A stretch of 64,000 nucleotides of DNA from Symbiodinium natans (GCA_905221605.1 CAJNDS010001669.1:304001-368000), one strand, 5' to 3'; shown: positions 1 to 11,163, numbered from the stretch's first letter. Numbers and translations are program-made. The notes: generated by a model from the letters alone, not told the origin.

Positions 1-298
1 AACCCTAAACCTTAAACCCGAAACCCTAAACCCTAAACCCTAAACCGTGCCGCGGCTACTCGAGTTGTTAAGCGGAGCCTTGAGGTTGAGTATTCGGCAA
101 CGCAGCTGACATGGTGGCTGCATGATGTGTTCGGGCCCCAGGCTTGTTTTCCACATATCCAATCTGGCACAAGGAAGGATGACAGCTGCAGCCAGAAGTA
201 GATGACGGCACCCCAAGTGAGTAAGTCTTGACGCCACTTTAGGGTTTAGGCTTTTAGGGGCTTATGAACTACTTCCAAGCACGCCAAGCGTACTTTAC

Positions 299-1674
299 AA
301 GCCAAGATGCGTAATGCAAGTGCCGAAGGGCATACAGCGCTTGCTGAAGCATTTCGGCCATGAAGCCTTCCTTGCTTTTATACTCAACCCTAAACCCTAA
401 ACCCTAAATGGCAGCTTGCAAGTGACAGCTCGGGATCTGCACTCTTGCAACAGAAGGCCGAAACAGTCACACTGTGCCCCAACTTCTTCAAAGCACCTCC
501 CCATTCCAATCTTTCTTGGCATAGCTATACTATCTCTGACTACATGTATGTATACATATATATATATATATGTATATATATATATGTATACATCTTTAAG
601 GAGCTGGGTCTGGGTGGTTTAGCACTACAGAAAGGAGTCAGTATGCTTTGGTTTCCCAGCTTCGCTCAGCTTTGGGCGCTCCCCCTTCGGGGTCTTGAGC
701 GTGTTGAGAAGCTGGCGCAGGGTGCCCCCATTGACCGCCTTCAGGGTTTAGGGTTTAGGGTTTGGGGTTTAGGGTTCAGGGTTTAGGGTTTGGGGTTTAG
801 GGTTCAGGGTTTAGGGTTTATGTTTGGGGTTTAGGGTTTGGGGTTTAGGGTATGGTGCTGAAGCATGTTGAGCAGCACACTTGGCTATGGCACACACTGT
901 GCCTCCATAACGAAGTATGCGTATCTCTCGTCTTGAAAGAAGTCAAAGAGCTTGATGATGTGCGGGTGGTTGGTATGCTGCATCTGCCAGAACTCCTGCA
1001 CCAGATCGCCCAAACATGCAAACTTAATCGTCATGAAGAGTCGCGTCGCGGTCGTAGTCACTAGTCTCCCATGTTCCAATTTTACCTTGTAGATTCCTTG
1101 GTTTGAGGCACCCTGGTCGGTCATGAACCTTGGCTGCACTTAGTAGGGTTTACATTTTAGCTGCCTTGTTAAGAAACCCCAATTAAACCCAAAAAGGCTA
1201 AAAGGATCTAAAGTTACAGTAAAGCGCCACAGAGGAACCCGGAGGCCGGGACATTGCCTGCTCGACCATCTGCTCCGCCTCGGCGGCGGAGATCTGAAAA
1301 TGCTTCGCCAGCTTCTGCCGGTCGACACCTTCTGCTGAGGGTGGTCGTGCTTCGGCTGATGGACGTTGCCACGACACGTGCAGAGCTTTTACAGTTCAAA
1401 AAATATCCGACAACCACATTGCAAAAATCTTCCGCTCCAAGCAGGTCGCGCTTCATTGCCTGCAGGTCCTGCGTGGCCTGGTCCGGGTCAGACATGAGCG
1501 CCCACAGGAGCACAGTGCTTTCGTGCTCGTCATGGCAAAACAAAAACCCATGAGGCAGCAAATCCGAGAATCAACCGAGGAAGTTATATGAACATTGGCT
1601 TATGGCCTCATTCCGAACGAGGAAGACACGGGCGAAGGCGCCGCCGCCAATGTCCGCGTCCACGAAGGTGTAAC
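299..1674 (-). CDS. Protein kinase, partial, six exons
   Basis: Ser/Thr-type protein kinase that transfers ATP phosphate to protein substrates. Exons on the minus strand, in transcript order: 1674-1607, 1477-1430, 1133-1086, 995-903, 738-666, 366-299. Together they read, in order, the glycine loop (DIGGGAFARVF), a strand-3 lysine candidate (QAMKRD), an alpha-C stretch, HPHIIKLFDFF with YFVME at the hinge, AVNGGTLRQLL, and helix E (FMAEMLQQALYALRHLHYA). Every junction keeps phase. Donors are GC, GA, GT, GC, GC; acceptors are all AG. Catalytic HRD and DFG motifs are not visible and should lie left of base 299, outside the window. The hinge wording resembles AGC kinases of the PKG/PKA type, but the subfamily is a guess. 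Introns hold telomere-type repeats and an AT microsatellite. The N-terminal start is not located. Confidence 0.8.
1235..1345 (-). CDS. Unplaced exon candidate inside the kinase region
   Basis: A GC-rich minus-strand frame reads VDRQKLAKHFQISAAEAEQM then VEQAMSRPP. It lies in the predicted intron between kinase exons 1430 and 1133. It may be an alternative exon; no family recognised. Confidence 0.25.
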
Positions 1675-2264
1675 CTCCCAGTTCACTCGTTCTTGATGAC
1701 TGGTGCTTCATGTGGGGAACCATGACACCATGATCTGAATCGAATCGTTAATCTGGCGCACATTAAAATGTCTTCCATGCGGCCAACATGGTGTTTAAGG
1801 TGAATTAGGCGGTTTAGGGTAAACACCCTACATCCGGCAGAGCCCTCGACCGCTTCTTTAAGGAACTTTTGATTTAGGTCCAATTCCCAGTTTACAAACA
1901 GAACCCCCCCCCCCCCCGCTCCCCCTTCCAATCTCAAAACCTTAAGAAGACACAAAAACCCTATAAAGCCTGCAAACCCTGTAAACCCTGTTGAACCCTG
2001 TCACCCCTTCAAACCCTAATAAGCCCTGGAAACTTTAACGAACCCTGCCAAAAACGCCACAAACCCGAATAAACCCTAAACCATTTTGTTGAACCAAGAC
2101 TAACCCTAAACCCTAAACCATAAACCCTGAACCCTAAACCCTAAACCCTAAACCCAAAACCCTAAACCCTAAGCCCTAAGACCTAAGACCTAAGCCCTAA
2201 ACCCTAAACCCTAAACCCTAAACCCTAAACCCTAAACCCTAAACCCTAAGCCCTGGCCTTCGGG

Positions 2265-2345
2265 GCAGGGCTCCAAGCGCCTCAGTCCCGCCGCGTCGCG
2301 CCGCTTCGAGTCGAGCCCCGTAATCTTCTGCACCGGGAACCTGGG
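2265..2345 (-). CDS. Exon candidate
   Basis: After a CTTTTTTCCCCAG acceptor on the minus strand the sequence is GC-rich and open, reading FPVQKITGLDSKRRDAAGL in one frame. Flanked on both sides by telomere-type arrays. No family recognised. Confidence 0.25.
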
Positions 2346-3107
2346 GAAAAAAGGAGTTTAGGGTTTAGGGTTTAGGGTTTAGGGTTTAGGGTTTAGGGCC
2401 ACTCGGAGGTTCATAGATGGTCACACGTAGGGCTGTAAGCATGGTATTCGTACTTAAAACTACCCATGAACCTCCACATAGTGCAGAGTTCCCCTTAAAA
2501 CGGACCTCTCCCTAAGAAGGGAGCCCAATTTATGGGACACCTTCACCTGACTTTGGGGGCTTTTTGAGAGCCCCAATACCCCTTCATTGCTCAGGCAGAG
2601 TGGTCCTGGCTTTCAGGTGCATCAACATAGGCTTGAGGAGAAAGCGCAAGAAAAGGGGAGCTCAATTGCGGGTTCATCGCCCCCCTCCCCCCAGTCCTTC
2701 TTCCCTACTTGCAGGGCCTTGGGCCCCCGGAAACCTTTAGGGTCTTTGGCTCAGGGGGCTTCGGGGGCAGCAATTTCGGGGTCGAGGGAACCTAACTTAG
2801 ATCTTCAAGGACATCCTGCCACTGATATCCCGTGCTTGATGCTCGACCCCCCCTCCCAAAGCCGGTTTAGGGTTTAGGGTTTAGGGTTTAGGGTTTAGGG
2901 TTTAGGGTGACCTCGAAACCCCAAACTCTAAAACATGGCTTTCCTCAAGCCTGTCCAGAGCCTGATGCGCCCATACTTTTGGGAGGTCGCTGGCCATCGT
3001 TGATATCGTTATGGGCACTACACACCTAAACCCCTAATTAACCCCTAAACCCTAAACCCTAAACCCTACACCCTACACCCTACACCCTAAACCCTAAACC
3101 CTAAGTA

Positions 3108-3176
3108 AGGGATTTCAGCCAGCAGCGGGGTGCCGGCCGGCTTCTTGAACATGGTCAGGTTGCCGACACCTGCCTG
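3108..3176 (-). CDS. Exon candidate
   Basis: Minus strand: acceptor CTTCGCAG|G followed by AGVGNLTMFKKPAGTPLLA and EIPY, ending in a TTTAGGG-type array. Good coding-like composition; family unknown. Confidence 0.3.
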
Positions 3177-3482
3177 CGAAGTCAGAGCACCCTAAACCTG
3201 CAGCCCGAAACCCTAAACCCTAAGAATGAAGGTATCCTAACATGGTCCTTCAGGGTTTCAAAGGCTTTGGGGGGGGGTGGGGGGGGCACACAACATCAGC
3301 TTGAACACCTTAAGATTGTACCCTTGGGTTTGGGGGGGCGCCTTTTTTAAGGATCCTTAAGGGGATAAAAGGGCCATACTAGGAGTTTGTGAAGCGGAAC
3401 CTTTAGGGTACAACCTTAAGGGGTACGAGTCTGCATCCCTTCACTCCGGCTTCAACCCTAAACCCTAAAGCCTAAACCCTAA

Positions 3483-4130
3483 TGTTGCACTGTCTTTAGT
3501 GTGGGGCCCCCCCCCCCTCCCCCCCCAACAAATTTGGACCCTCCATAAACGCGTGGCCCAGTGAGCCCCCCAAACAAATTTGGGGGGGGGGGGGGGGGGG
3601 GGGAACCACCCTCAGGGCCTCAAGCCTTTAGGACCTCAAGGGCTGAAGATTTCCAGCCTTTAAGATTCCTGGAGCCCAAGGCCCTCAGGGCCTCAAGCCT
3701 TACTGCGTAAGCCCTTACCCCTAAACACAAACCTTAAGAAAAACAAAAAAAAACATCCGAACAAAAACTTGGTATTATAGAGGGTAGCCAGACAAACTTG
3801 CCAAAGACAGCCTGACCGGCCCGTGGGCTACCTATCGCAAAATTTGTTTGGGGCCTCGTTTCGTAATGAATTTGCATAAGGCTTTACATGGAACTGGCCG
3901 GGCTTAGATTTCTGGATTCTCCGCGCTCTGGCTCTTTAAGATTCCTGGAGCCCAAGCCCTCAGGGTTTAGGGCTGCGTAAGCTCTTAACCCAGAACACAA
4001 ACCCTAAAAAACAAAGTCCGGAAAAAACAACTTGTGAAAATAGACACTACCCCGAACAAACTCGGTTCGCTGAATAAATTTTCGAAACTTGTGATTATAG
4101 ACCATCCTTATACTAAAGTCGGTGCAACAT
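3483..4130. mobile_element. TIR element with TAA target duplication, copy 1
   Basis: A 648-bp element with imperfect terminal inverted repeats (TGTTGCACTGTCTTTAGTG at the left; ACTAAAGTCGGTGCAACAT at the right), flanked by TAA on both sides. It is inserted in a CCCTAAA array. Inside are C and G homopolymer runs and the word CAAATTTG, also present in the copy at 62504. No transposase frame is visible, so it is non-autonomous. A 3-bp TAA/TTA duplication is typical of PIF/Harbinger elements; that assignment is inference. Confidence 0.65.
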
Positions 4131-4141
4131 TAAATCCTATA

Positions 4142-4228
4142 CCCACTGCAGCCATGTGACAACATGACAGGCTATCTCGGACCGCACCGCGGTTCGGATG
4201 ACGTCTGTTGCCTTTTGCCGGACTTCGT
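4142..4228 (-). CDS. Exon candidate
   Basis: Open minus-strand frame EVRQKATDVIRTAVRSEIAC then HVVTWLQW, directly after degenerate CCCTA repeats. Family unknown. Confidence 0.28.
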
Positions 4229-4281
4229 GTAGGGTCTAGGGTTTAGGGTTAAGGGTTAAGGGTTTAGGGGTTGTCGAAGAG

Positions 4282-4402
4282 TAGTTACATGGTCCCTGAA
4301 TATGGGCACCCCTTGTATGCCCCCTTGTATACCCTACAAAACCCAAGGGCAGAACCGTTTTAAAGAAGATAAGGGACCATACTAAGGGGACCAAGTATCT
4401 AT
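4282..4402. mobile_element. MITE family D
   Basis: Short palindromic element with ends like GTAGTTACATGGTCCCTGAATATGGGC and GGGACCATACTAAGGGGACC, and an internal TATACCCTACAA motif. Other copies: 11164-11296, 33451-33608, 59407-59542. Confidence 0.55.
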
Positions 4403-5137
4403 CCCCCCCGCCCAAACCCTAAACCCTAAACCCTAAACCCTAAACCCTAAACCCCTCTCAGATTTGGGAGTCCAAGGCCCCCTAAGGTGCGGGAAGGCAC
4501 AACATCCTTGAACTTTAGGGTTTAGGGTTTAGGGTTTAGGGTTTAGGGTTTAGGGTTTAGGGTTTAGGGTTTAGGGTTTAGGGTTTAGGGCTTCGGGTTT
4601 AGGGTCCTCAAGCCGAACGGAGGTGGTGATTCTTAAGTGGGGATCCCTGGACCGTATCGCCCCCTGGGGCCCCTGAGCCCTCAACCCTAAACCCTAAACC
4701 CTAAACCCTAAACCCTAAACCCTAAACCCTAAACCCTAAACCTTAAACCCTAAACCCTACACCCTAAACTCAAATCCATTTCGTGACCATGGCGGGTCCG
4801 GGGCTTCTTTTGTGATTGACCCGGCCGCCTCGCCTAGCTAACACTAACGCATGTGTGCAGAAACGCAAAAGTAAAGGTCAGCAGAAAACCTCCCTTCAAC
4901 TAAACCACACACGCCAAACCCTAAACCCTAAACCCTAACATGTTGCGGGTGGAGGCTTTCGGGCTTGGGGCTTTCAAGCAAAAACTCCCAAAGATCTCAA
5001 TCCACCTCAATCAAGAAATCGGCCTAACCTCATGACACGGGACTACTTTCCGTAAGGGATGTTTGGGCTTCCTGGGCCCTAAACCCTAAACAACCCAAAC
5101 CCTAAACTCCCGGGGCCCTGTAATCAAAGAATTTCGG

Positions 5138-5346
5138 GGGTTTAGGGTTTAGGGTTGGGGTTTAGGGTTTAGGGTTTAGGGTTTAGGGTTTAGGGTTTAG
5201 GGTTTAGGGTTTAGGGTTTAGGGTTTAGGGTTTAGGGTTTAGGGTTTAGGGTTTAGGGTTTAGGGTTTAGGGTTTAGGGTTTTTAGGGTTTACAGGGTTT
5301 ACAGGGTTTACAGGGTTTACAGGGTTTACAGAGTTTAGGGTTTAGG
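5138..5346. repeat. TTTAGGG array with TTTACAGGG sub-block
   Basis: About 28 TTTAGGG units in + orientation followed by five TTTACAGGG variants (5287-5333). The variant block is locally homogeneous, as expected from tandem expansion after a mutation rather than from telomerase alone. Confidence 0.9.
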
Positions 5347-5449
5347 GATATTGGGCTCCCTGAGCCCAGGCCCGAAGAGGTTGCCCTAACCCTAAACCCT
5401 AAACCCAAAACCCAAAACCCTAAACCCTAAACCCTAAACCCTAGCTTTT

Positions 5450-5527
5450 GCAGTCGCGTAGTGAGCAGTTCTGAGGCATCTGCATCGCCGAGCCCCTCAC
5501 CCGCCGCCAGGGCACACCTCAAATGCC
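5450..5527 (-). CDS. Exon candidate
   Basis: Minus-strand frame CALAAGEGLGDADASELLTT then RLQKLG, after the acceptor ATTTGAG|G. The opposite strand is also open, so strand is uncertain. Confidence 0.25.
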
Positions 5528-5999
5528 AGTTTAGGGTTTGGGGTTTAGGGTTTAGGGTTTAGGGTTAGGGTTTAGGGTTTAGGGTTTAGGGGGATGAACA
5601 CAGAAACGCCCAAAGCCAAACAACGATTTAAGCAAACAAAAGGAAACACTAGTTCAGAATGCTCAGGGCTGACTGCACAAGAAGATGTGGCTGTTTGAAC
5701 AAAGCCTCTCCAAAGCAGAGCACGGGGAGAATGTATGAAGAGGCCAACCTGCCCAAACTATCATCATGGTCTACATATCGCCCAACATATGTTGTTGTAT
5801 GTATTTGTGCAGGCATGCATGTATAACGGCCGGTGCTGTGGGATGTTGTGGGTACCTTGCGGGTCGAGGAAGGGACCGACCTAACGCCGACTGCACTGAC
5901 ACATTTGTTTCGACGCTCGGACTCGCACGAAGCAGGCAAGGGGTGGTCAAGCGTTTAGCGTTTACACACGCTGACAACACAAAGGCAAAACAAACGCAA

Positions 6000-6403
6000 G
6001 CGCACACACACACACACACACAAAACCCTCAAGGCTAGCTTTTACATATGCTGAGTTATTTCAAGCGTGTGTGTGGAGTGAGTGAGTGAGTGAGTGAGTG
6101 AGTGAGTGAGTGAGTGAGTGACTGGGTGAATGAGTGAGTGAGTAGGTGGCTGGTGGGTGAGTGAGTGAGTGAACGCATGCATGCGTGCGTGCGCGGGTAG
6201 TGGGTGAGTAGTGCGTGAGTAGTGCGTGAGTAATGTGTGAGTACTGTGTGAGTAATGCGTGAGTAGTGCGTGAGTGTGTGTGTGTGTGTGTGTGTCTGTG
6301 TGTGTGTGTGTGGGTGTGTGAGTGTGGGTTTGACTCGCACTCGCGAGTGCGAGTGCGAGTGTGTGTGTGTGTGAGAGAGAGTCTGGTGTGTGTGTGTGTG
6401 TAA
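6000..6403. repeat. Microsatellite cluster (CA, GAGT, GT)
   Basis: CA repeats at 6002-6021, a GAGT/TGAG tetranucleotide tract near 6077-6120, diverged GAGTAATGTGT-type repeats to 6270 and GT/GAGT tracts to 6400. The His/Thr/Ser-rich frames read here are repeat artefacts. I see no gene. Confidence 0.9.
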
Positions 6404-6779
6404 ACGCCTGAACTTGGTGATCAGTCATTCTGTGCCAATCTGCAGGGGGGCAGAGGGGGTGTGGGGGTGGCTCTGCCCGCCGAAGCTCCGCCCCACACCC
6501 CAGGTAAACGTACCTGCATTGGTCTGTGCCTGGACTCTGTCTAGAGTAGCTGGCAGGGCCCTCACCCTCATTTTCATTTCCACTTCATTTCGCGTTGTAC
6601 CATTCCTCTGAGTCTGGTACAGCGAGGCAGGACCCTACCTCATGGTTGCATCATTTCATCAAGTTTGCACATGCCATTCCTTGTGTCTGGCCTGTCTGGT
6701 AAAAAATCTTCATTTCACCTTCATGCCCCAAAACACCCTTAAGATTGCACACAGAATCAGTTCATGCCAAGCCAAAGTG
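6404..6779 (+). repeat. Segmental duplication, copy 1
   Basis: About 376 bp repeated 837 bp downstream (7241-7616) with only a few mismatches. Both copies begin at the end of a GT microsatellite, which probably mediated the duplication. No family recognised in its frames. Confidence 0.9.
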
Positions 6780-7210
6780 TGTACCAGTTCTGGCAATTCC
6801 CGACATGGGGCCAGATCTCAGGGGCATGTGCCCAAGCCCGCGATAGCGGATGAGTGAATACCAGCTCAGCAGGCGCCAGTTTTTCATCCATCGGGATCAT
6901 CTGCAGTAGGATGACATGTGCCCGCAGTGGGCTTCATCGGGATCATCGGACGATTGCACGGGCAAGGGCCGCGGACAAGGGTTGGTCAGTACACGTTCAT
7001 GCAGGACAATTGAACAGGCAGGCACACGCTCAAGGTGAGGAATACATATTACATGAGGGTATCTGCGTTTGCATTCTGCATGCTGCACGCTGGCCCCCTG
7101 TTGCGTTGTTTTTTCGTTTCTGGTTGCCTCCTGGTGCTGGACCTGTATTGTTGTCTAGCCCCGTCTCTTGTTGCTGTTCATGTCAGTCATGCCTTTGCGC
7201 CCTTCGGGGC

Positions 7211-7240
<30 letters not shown>

Positions 7241-7241
<1 letters not shown>

Positions 7242-7616
7242 CACCTGAACATGGTGATCAGTCATTCTGTGCCAATCTGCAGGGGGGCAGAGGGGGTGTG
7301 GGGGTGGCTCTGCCCGCCGAAGCTCCCCCCCACACCCCAGGTAAACGTACCTGCATTGGTCTGTGCCTGGACTCCGTCTAGAGTAGCTGGCAGGGCCCTC
7401 ACCCTCATTTTCATTTCCACTTCATTTCGCGTTGTACCATTCCTCTGAGTCTGGTACAGCGAGGCAGGACCCTACCTCATGTTTGCATCATTTCATCAAG
7501 TTTGCACATGCCATTCCTTGTGTCTGGCCTGTCTGGTAAAAAATCTTCATTTCACCTTCATGCCCCAAAACACCCTTAAGATTGCACACAGCATCAGTTC
7601 ATGCCAAGCCAAAGAG
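7241..7616 (+). repeat. Segmental duplication, copy 2
   Basis: Near-identical to 6404-6779 at a constant offset of 837 bp. Bounded on both sides by GT microsatellites (7211-7238 and 7616-7632). Confidence 0.9.
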
Positions 7617-8390
7617 TGTGTGTGTGTGTGTGCGTCCGCGCGTGTGCATTTATGTAATTATGTGCATATAGGTATGAACAACTCCTCGGGTTTGCTTTCT
7701 CAGGCGTGCCCTTGCACCCTTGCCCTAAACCCTAAACCCTAAACCCTAAACCCTTTTGAAACTCGGTCTTGCAGCCCTGGTGCAAGCGCCGCCGTGCAGC
7801 GCAGAGAGGGCCCACGGCTCGGAAAACAGGGATCATGGCACATGGGCTCGACGATCTGTGTAAGGTATAAGGGAGTTTGGGTTTAGGGTTTAGGGTTTAG
7901 GGTTTAGGGTTTAGGGTTTAGGGTTTAGGGTTTAGAGTTTAGGGTTTAGATCTCTGTAATGCACACACATGCACCATGTATTGCGTTCACTACTTCGCTG
8001 GGTGTGTTGAATGTGTGTGTGTGCCTGTTTCCCTAAAACCTAAACCCTAAACCCTAAACCCTACACCCTAAACCCTAAACCCGAAACCGTCCAATTCGAG
8101 AAAAGGATCCCGCAGCCCCCGTTTACACACCGATATGCAAGTCGAGGCGACGTGGGGCTATAGGCGAAGTTATATCGATATATCTCAATACCCTAAACCC
8201 GAAACCCTAAACCCTGGTATTAACACAACATGCTTCCACTTTGTCAGCTTGCGTGGATCGCCACTAGAATTACAGCCATCAAGCTTGGAACAAGCGTCCA
8301 CCATCGGAGCAACTGTCAAAGTTAAGCACGGATGCGGTGTAGGGTTTAGGGTTTAGGGTTTAGGGTTTAGGGTTTAGGGTTTAGGGTTTA

Positions 8391-8566
8391 GGGCAACCAC
8401 GCCGGGGAACCTGCAAGACATGTACCCAAAGAAAGAGCATGCAGATAAAGCTTGTCCTAGCATCACATGCAAGACTGAAATGCATCTCGACTCGATCAAC
8501 ACGTCATCTGGCAAGCACATGCTGAAGAAAGAGCCCTCTCTCCCGAAACAAGATGGATCCTTATAA
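8391..8566 (+). CDS. Terminal exon candidate, 56 codons
   Basis: Begins at TTTAG|GG, the end of a telomere-type array used as acceptor, and reads TPGNLQDMYPKKEHADKAC, LDSINTSSGKHMLKKEPS and LPKQDGSL before a TAA stop. Lysine-rich and free of repeats. Family unknown. Confidence 0.42.
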
Positions 8567-8704
8567 AGTTACCTGGACCCTTAAGTGTAGGGTTTAGGGT
8601 TTAGGGTTTAGGGTTTAGGGTTTAGGGTTTAGGGTTTAGGGTTTAGGGTTTAGGGTTTAGGGTTTAGGGTTTAGGGTTTAGGGTAGGGTTTAGGGTTTAG
8701 GGCT

Positions 8705-8815
8705 TACTTGGAGGTTCATGGGTAGTTATAGGTAGGGTTATATGTATGGTAACTATACTTAGAACTACTTCTAACCCTACTTAGAACTACCCATGAACCT
8801 ACAAGTGCAAGGTTT
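8705..8815. mobile_element. MITE family A
   Basis: Palindromic element with ends TACTTGGAGGTTCATGGGTA and TACCCATGAACCTACAAGT. Right after it a short frame YVPIIDRVLGPE follows a TATATCAG acceptor. Confidence 0.8.
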
Positions 8816-9159
8816 ATATCAGGTATGTGCCCATAATTGATCGCGTTTTGGGCCCTGAGGGTAAGCAGAAGTGAAACCCTACAGTGAAACCCTAAACCCT
8901 ATAGACTCGCCCCTTAACCCTAAACCCTATAAACCCTAAACCCGTCGCTGAGTTTTCGAAAGGCTCGAGCTGATCACTCGTCAGAAGCAGCTGAGCACGG
9001 CGACCTGAGACACGCTTGGCACGTAACACACACACACACACAGAGAGTCGAGGGTTTAGGCTTTAGGGTTTAGGGCCGGAATCTGAGCTCCAGATCCAGA
9101 TGACAAGGCCCGGCTCACAAGATACGGCAGCACCCCATAACCTTCCAGGCATTTTCTTT

Positions 9160-9258
9160 AAATGATACTAACCCCCAAGTGTAGTACCTTATTGGGGGTC
9201 CTTAGTAGAAGGGAATCCTACTATTTGGGGGTCTATTTTAGGAATTTTCTTTTAGGGA
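9160..9258. mobile_element. MITE family G
   Basis: Short element with the core ACCTTATTGGGGGTCCTTAGTAGAAGGGAATCCTAC. Similar copies at 38930-39012, 46640-46700 (cut short) and 56160-56270. Confidence 0.45.
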
Positions 9259-9531
9259 TTACATGGGCTGCAAATTCCTATTCCTCTACGAAGAACCATC
9301 AAGATAAGACAGAACAGATCGACATGCAACATGCACTTCCAGCATCTTCCAGCGGAACTCGGAATGCAATCGGACGCATCCTGACCTGACTTGATGTAAG
9401 CAAAAAAGACATCTAAGGAGAAGCTGAAGGACAGTATCCGCGCAAAAGAGAAACAAACGGGTTGGGATACTAATAATACTAATATCGATTCAATTCTCCT
9501 GCCACTACCTCATTTCGTTGATATCTAGAAG

Positions 9532-9642
9532 CATGTCTTCATCGACCAGCCTCAGTCAGCTGGAGCTTGGCAACAAATTATTTCATCACCGCCAGGATTC
9601 GCAATTTGAAACCAGAACTGAGCTACTTTTTCTGCAACCAGG
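9532..9642 (+). CDS. First-exon candidate with ATG
   Basis: ATG at 9532 opens MSSSTSLSQLELGNKLFHHR then QDSQFETRTELLFLQP and stops at a CAACCAG|GTCTCT donor. Upstream, TTTCGTTGATATCTAG could be a trans-splice acceptor, which is expected in dinoflagellates. Family unknown. Confidence 0.35.
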
Positions 9643-10075
9643 TCTCTGAAAATTCAGTTCCTAAACCCTAAAACCCTGAACATTATTTGTAATTCCGACC
9701 CCTGTATAGGCTGTATTCCCTGTATTCCCTGAACCTAAACCCTAAACCCTAAACCCGAAACCCAAAACCCAAAACCCAAAACCCTAAACTCTAAACCCTC
9801 ACCCTCTCCGGTGTCTGCTCAAAGAGGCTGCAGCAGCTGCCACAGCGAAGCGCCGCCCCTGGCCGCTGCTCCGCGGCCAAAACTTGCCTTCCCCGAGGGA
9901 GTTCAGGGTTTAGGGTTTAGGGTTTGGGGCTTAGGGTTTTGGGGTTTAGGGCGCGTTAAACGGGGTTTAGGGTTTAGGGTTTGGGGCTTAGGGTTTAGGG
10001 CGTGTTAAACGGAAGCGCGCTTGCGCGCGTTAGTTTGCAGACCTACCCACCGCGAGACCGCCCACTCATACACTG

Positions 10076-10203
10076 AACTACGGTTTGCTCAAGAACAACC
10101 CCACCCAGAAAAAAAGTAAAAGAATAAAATGCAATAAGTCATCCCTATATTGCCCTTTTGAAGGAAGGTTTTCTGGAGGGGGTCTTAAGCAGACACTAGT
10201 GAA
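10076..10203. mobile_element. MITE family B, diverged
   Basis: Diverged copy with TTTGCTCAAGAACAACCCC at one end and GGGTCTTAAGCAGACACTAG at the other. The core contains ATCCCTATATTGCCC, seen in the other B copies. Confidence 0.55.
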
Positions 10204-10309
10204 GTGCAAACATTGGGATTTCTCGAGGTGTTTCCTTTGACAATGAGCACCATTCCGAAGGGTACACACCAGGGTTCAGAGTTATAGGGTTTTAGGGTCT
10301 TCGGGTTTA

Positions 10310-10396
10310 GGGTCCCTTCATCCAGCCTTCAATGTCAACGTCCGACTTGGCAAGTGCCTGGCAATGCAAACGCAGCTTTGGACGATGGGCTTGAAT
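10310..10396 (-). CDS. Exon candidate
   Basis: After the acceptor TTTCTATTCAAG the minus strand reads HRPKLRLHCQALAKSDVDIE then GWMKG. Family unknown. Confidence 0.3.
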
Positions 10397-10449
10397 AGAA
10401 ATTTGGCTCCGTTCGTGCACCCATGGCACTGGAGTCCCTAAACCTTCAA

Positions 10450-10674
10450 CCCTAAAACCCTAAACCCTAAAACCCTAAAACCCTAAAACCCTAAAACCCT
10501 AAAACCCTAAAACCCTAAAACCCCTAAAACCCTAAAACCCTAAAACCCTAAAACCCTGAAGCCCGAAAACCCTAAAACCCTGAAACCCTAAAACCCTGAA
10601 GCCCTAAAACCCTAAAACCCTAAAACCCTAAAACCCTAAAACCCTAAAACCCTAAAACCCTAAAACCCTAAACT
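10450..10674. repeat. CCCTAAAA octamer array
   Basis: More than 20 units of an 8-bp variant, CCCTAAAA, instead of the 7-bp CCCTAAA used elsewhere. A few CCCTGAA/GCCC variants lie in the middle. It is an amplified variant, not a canonical telomere array. Confidence 0.92.
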
Positions 10675-10786
10675 CAAATGCAAGGCAGAGGCCTCTTTCA
10701 ACATTGGCTTGCATCACAAGGAGAAGCGTTGGCACTCTCTCTCTCTTTTTGATCTGAGTTTCGTGCTCTTTTTGAGGGTTTAGGGT

Positions 10787-10889
10787 TCAGATGTTCCCCC
10801 TTAAACGAGCAGTCCTTGATAGGGCAGTATCGTACCCCCGATTAGAATCCGTTAACTATGGACTGCTAGTATAAGGGGAAACATCCCAA
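10787..10889. mobile_element. MITE family C
   Basis: Ends GATGTTCCCCCTTAAACGAG and CTGCTAGTATAAGGGGAAAC are inverted; the core has the AGTCCTTGATAGGG / TTAACTATGGACTG pair. Cleaner copies at 37908-37994 and 43116-43209. Confidence 0.75.
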
Positions 10890-10937
10890 GTTTAGGGTTC
10901 AGGGGTTTTCACATGTCTGTCCCTTCCTGTTGACCAG

Positions 10938-11011
10938 CGCGTTCGCGCCACCTGTTTGGGCATGCATGAGGCCATGCGCTGTCTCCACGAGCCGCGCGCC
11001 GGCTACGTCCG
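10938..11011 (+). CDS. Exon candidate with canonical splice sites
   Basis: A pyrimidine-rich acceptor (TCTGTCCCTTCCTGTTGACCAG) and a CG|GTAACG donor bound a frame RVRATCLGMHEAMRCLHEPR then AGYVR. A longer minus-strand frame overlaps it. Family unknown. Confidence 0.38.
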
Positions 11012-11163
11012 GTAACGCAGAGGTGCTCTGCATTCTTTCCGTTTTTTCAAGGTCTTGGGGTTCTGACTTATAGGTTGCAAATCGAGCGCGGCTCACTCTT
11101 CTCGCTCCGCCTGCTTTGTGCTCTCTCTGCCTCGCTCTCACTCGTTGAGACTCTGTTTCTTAG

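Noticed and set aside
6042-6428. His/Thr/Ser-rich frames of 90-128 codons
   Set aside because: Products of GAGT and GT microsatellites.
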